From assembly GCA_036388295.1 (NCBI GenBank), contig DASVSC010000134.1, forward strand, positions 1-21,548: a DNA stretch of 21,548 nucleotides. Reading direction: 5' to 3'. Positions within the stretch are counted from its first letter, which is position 1, and every line of letters starts with the position of its first letter. The notes under the pieces are model-generated. The model searched no databases. It worked only from the letters and a program-made list of their open reading frames with translations, and had not been told where the DNA came from. Positions 20,835-21,548 of the stretch are shown here, piece by piece. The translations under genes were made by a program, and so were the position numbers. This stretch comes from RYN-431 sp036388295 (GTDB lineage: Bacteria; Planctomycetota; Phycisphaerae; Tepidisphaerales; Tepidisphaeraceae).

Positions 20835-21548
20835 ATGAGCGACCTCTTGTCTACGCCCACGCGGATGCCCGATGCTGAAGACCCGTCGCTCACGCCGGCC
20901 ATGCGGCAGTACGTGCAGTTTAAGCGCCAGCACCCGGATTACACGCTCTTTTTCCGGATGGGCGACTTTTACGAGATGTTCTGGGACGACGCCAAGCTCG
21001 CCCACCGCGTGCTGGGCGTAACGCTCACCAGCCGCAATAAAGACGCCCAGCACCCCGTGCCGATGGCGGGCGTGCCGTTCCACGCCGTCGAGTCGTACCT
21101 GCGCAAAATGATCGCCGCCGGCCATCGTGTGGCGATCTGCGAACAGCAGGAAGAGGCGGCCGGCGCGAAGACGATCATCCGCCGCGAAGTCACGCGCCTG
21201 ATGACGCCAGGCACGCTGACGGACGAAAACCTGCTCGACGGCCGGAGCGATAATTATCTGGCCGCGGTCGCGTTCGGCATCGGGCGCGGCGACACTTACA
21301 AAACGGCGCTCGCCTGGGTCGACTTGTCCACCGGCGCGTGCGTCGCGATGAGCGACACCGAGGACCGCATTCTCGACGAAATGGGCCGACTGCAGCCGGC
21401 GGAAGTCCTGGTGCCCGAACAGCAGTCCGGCCAGCCGCACCCGATCACCGCCGCCATCCATCGCCGCGGTATCAAGAGCGTCGCGCAGCGGCCCGGCTGG
21501 CAGTTCACGCCGCACCACGCGCGGGAACAGATCGCCACCCACTGGGGC
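20835..21548 (+). CDS. mutS: DNA mismatch repair protein MutS (N-terminal 238 residues, cut by window end)
   Basis: The frame is open from the ATG at 20835 to the last base (238 codons), so the gene is cut only by the window. The N-terminal mismatch-recognition domain is intact: TPAMRQYVQFKRQHPD, then FFRMGDFYEMFWDDAK with the Phe45-Tyr46-Glu47 mismatch-binding motif, VTLTSRNK, PMAGVPFHAVESYLRKMI, VAICEQQEE, and VTRLMTPGTLTDENLL. The connector domain begins near 140. Full-length MutS is usually 850-900 aa. It would recognise base mismatches and recruit MutL. ATG at 20865 (MPDAED) is an alternative start. No strong Shine-Dalgarno sequence precedes either. Confidence 0.95.
   Translation, partial: MSDLLSTPTRMPDAEDPSLTPAMRQYVQFKRQHPDYTLFFRMGDFYEMFWDDAKLAHRVLGVTLTSRNKDAQHPVPMAGVPFHAVESYLRKMIAAGHRVAICEQQEEAAGAKTIIRREVTRLMTPGTLTDENLLDGRSDNYLAAVAFGIGRGDTYKTALAWVDLSTGACVAMSDTEDRILDEMGRLQPAEVLVPEQQSGQPHPITAAIHRRGIKSVAQRPGWQFTPHHAREQIATHWG

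Noticed and set aside
1..21548. Insertion sequence, prophage, toxin-antitoxin or defence system
   Set aside because: No transposase, phage structural gene, nuclease-helicase pair or antitoxin-like small gene pair was recognised in any real reading frame.

Overview
The window looks like chromosomal DNA of a GC-rich planctomycete, most likely class Phycisphaerae (Tepidisphaera/Humisphaera-like). Three things suggest this: a small basic protein of the Planctomycetes/Verrucomicrobia/Chlamydiae type; a secreted peptidase with an EPLETRRLMS N-terminal motif and a C-terminal dockerin-like EF-hand pair; and a short Cys-rich protein of a type I associate with planctomycetes. The taxonomy is inferred from these families, not from a search. 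I see no rRNA, tRNA, CRISPR array, prophage, transposase or defence island. The content is mainly housekeeping.

Layout. Bases 1-142 are a long near-perfect palindrome. Next come a class I/II aminotransferase (-) and the small basic protein (-), each apparently its own unit; the small basic protein has a visible promoter and terminator. A 1076-aa modular secreted peptidase (+) follows. At 5207-6305 a XerD recombinase (-) overlaps a 75-aa Cys-rich protein. A YghZ-type aldo/keto reductase (+) starts directly after a repeat. From 11893 down to 7712 kdsD is followed by a 1061-aa LptC/LptA-like protein (-), coupled by a Shine-Dalgarno sequence inside the end of kdsD. This arrangement points to Kdo and lipopolysaccharide synthesis and export. 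Divergent from kdsD are scpA, a sugar-nucleotide epimerase and a YjbQ-family protein (+). Then a long minus-strand run reads, in transcription order: secreted endonuclease/phosphatase, ABC-2 permease, SCO, DUF420, rsfS, pssA, gltX. The permease-SCO-DUF420 part looks like a cytochrome oxidase/copper assembly block. The window ends inside mutS (+), which is open to the last base.

The most striking non-coding feature is the density of inverted repeats: they occupy most of the longer intergenic gaps. At least five sequence types are visible. One is a three-copy family with 36-bp arms built from an 8-bp unit; each copy lies 7-16 bp before a start codon that has no Shine-Dalgarno sequence. Other repeats provide the stop codons of gltX and sco and the last codons of the epimerase, and one may have entered the gltX reading frame. 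Other unusual points are a probable ATC start codon for rsfS, a P-domain nested in an SdrD-B-like domain, a sedolisin-like active-site pattern in a subtilisin-like peptidase, and the very large LptC/OstA protein. I found no convincing new multi-gene system. The repeat families and the large Lpt protein are the best leads.
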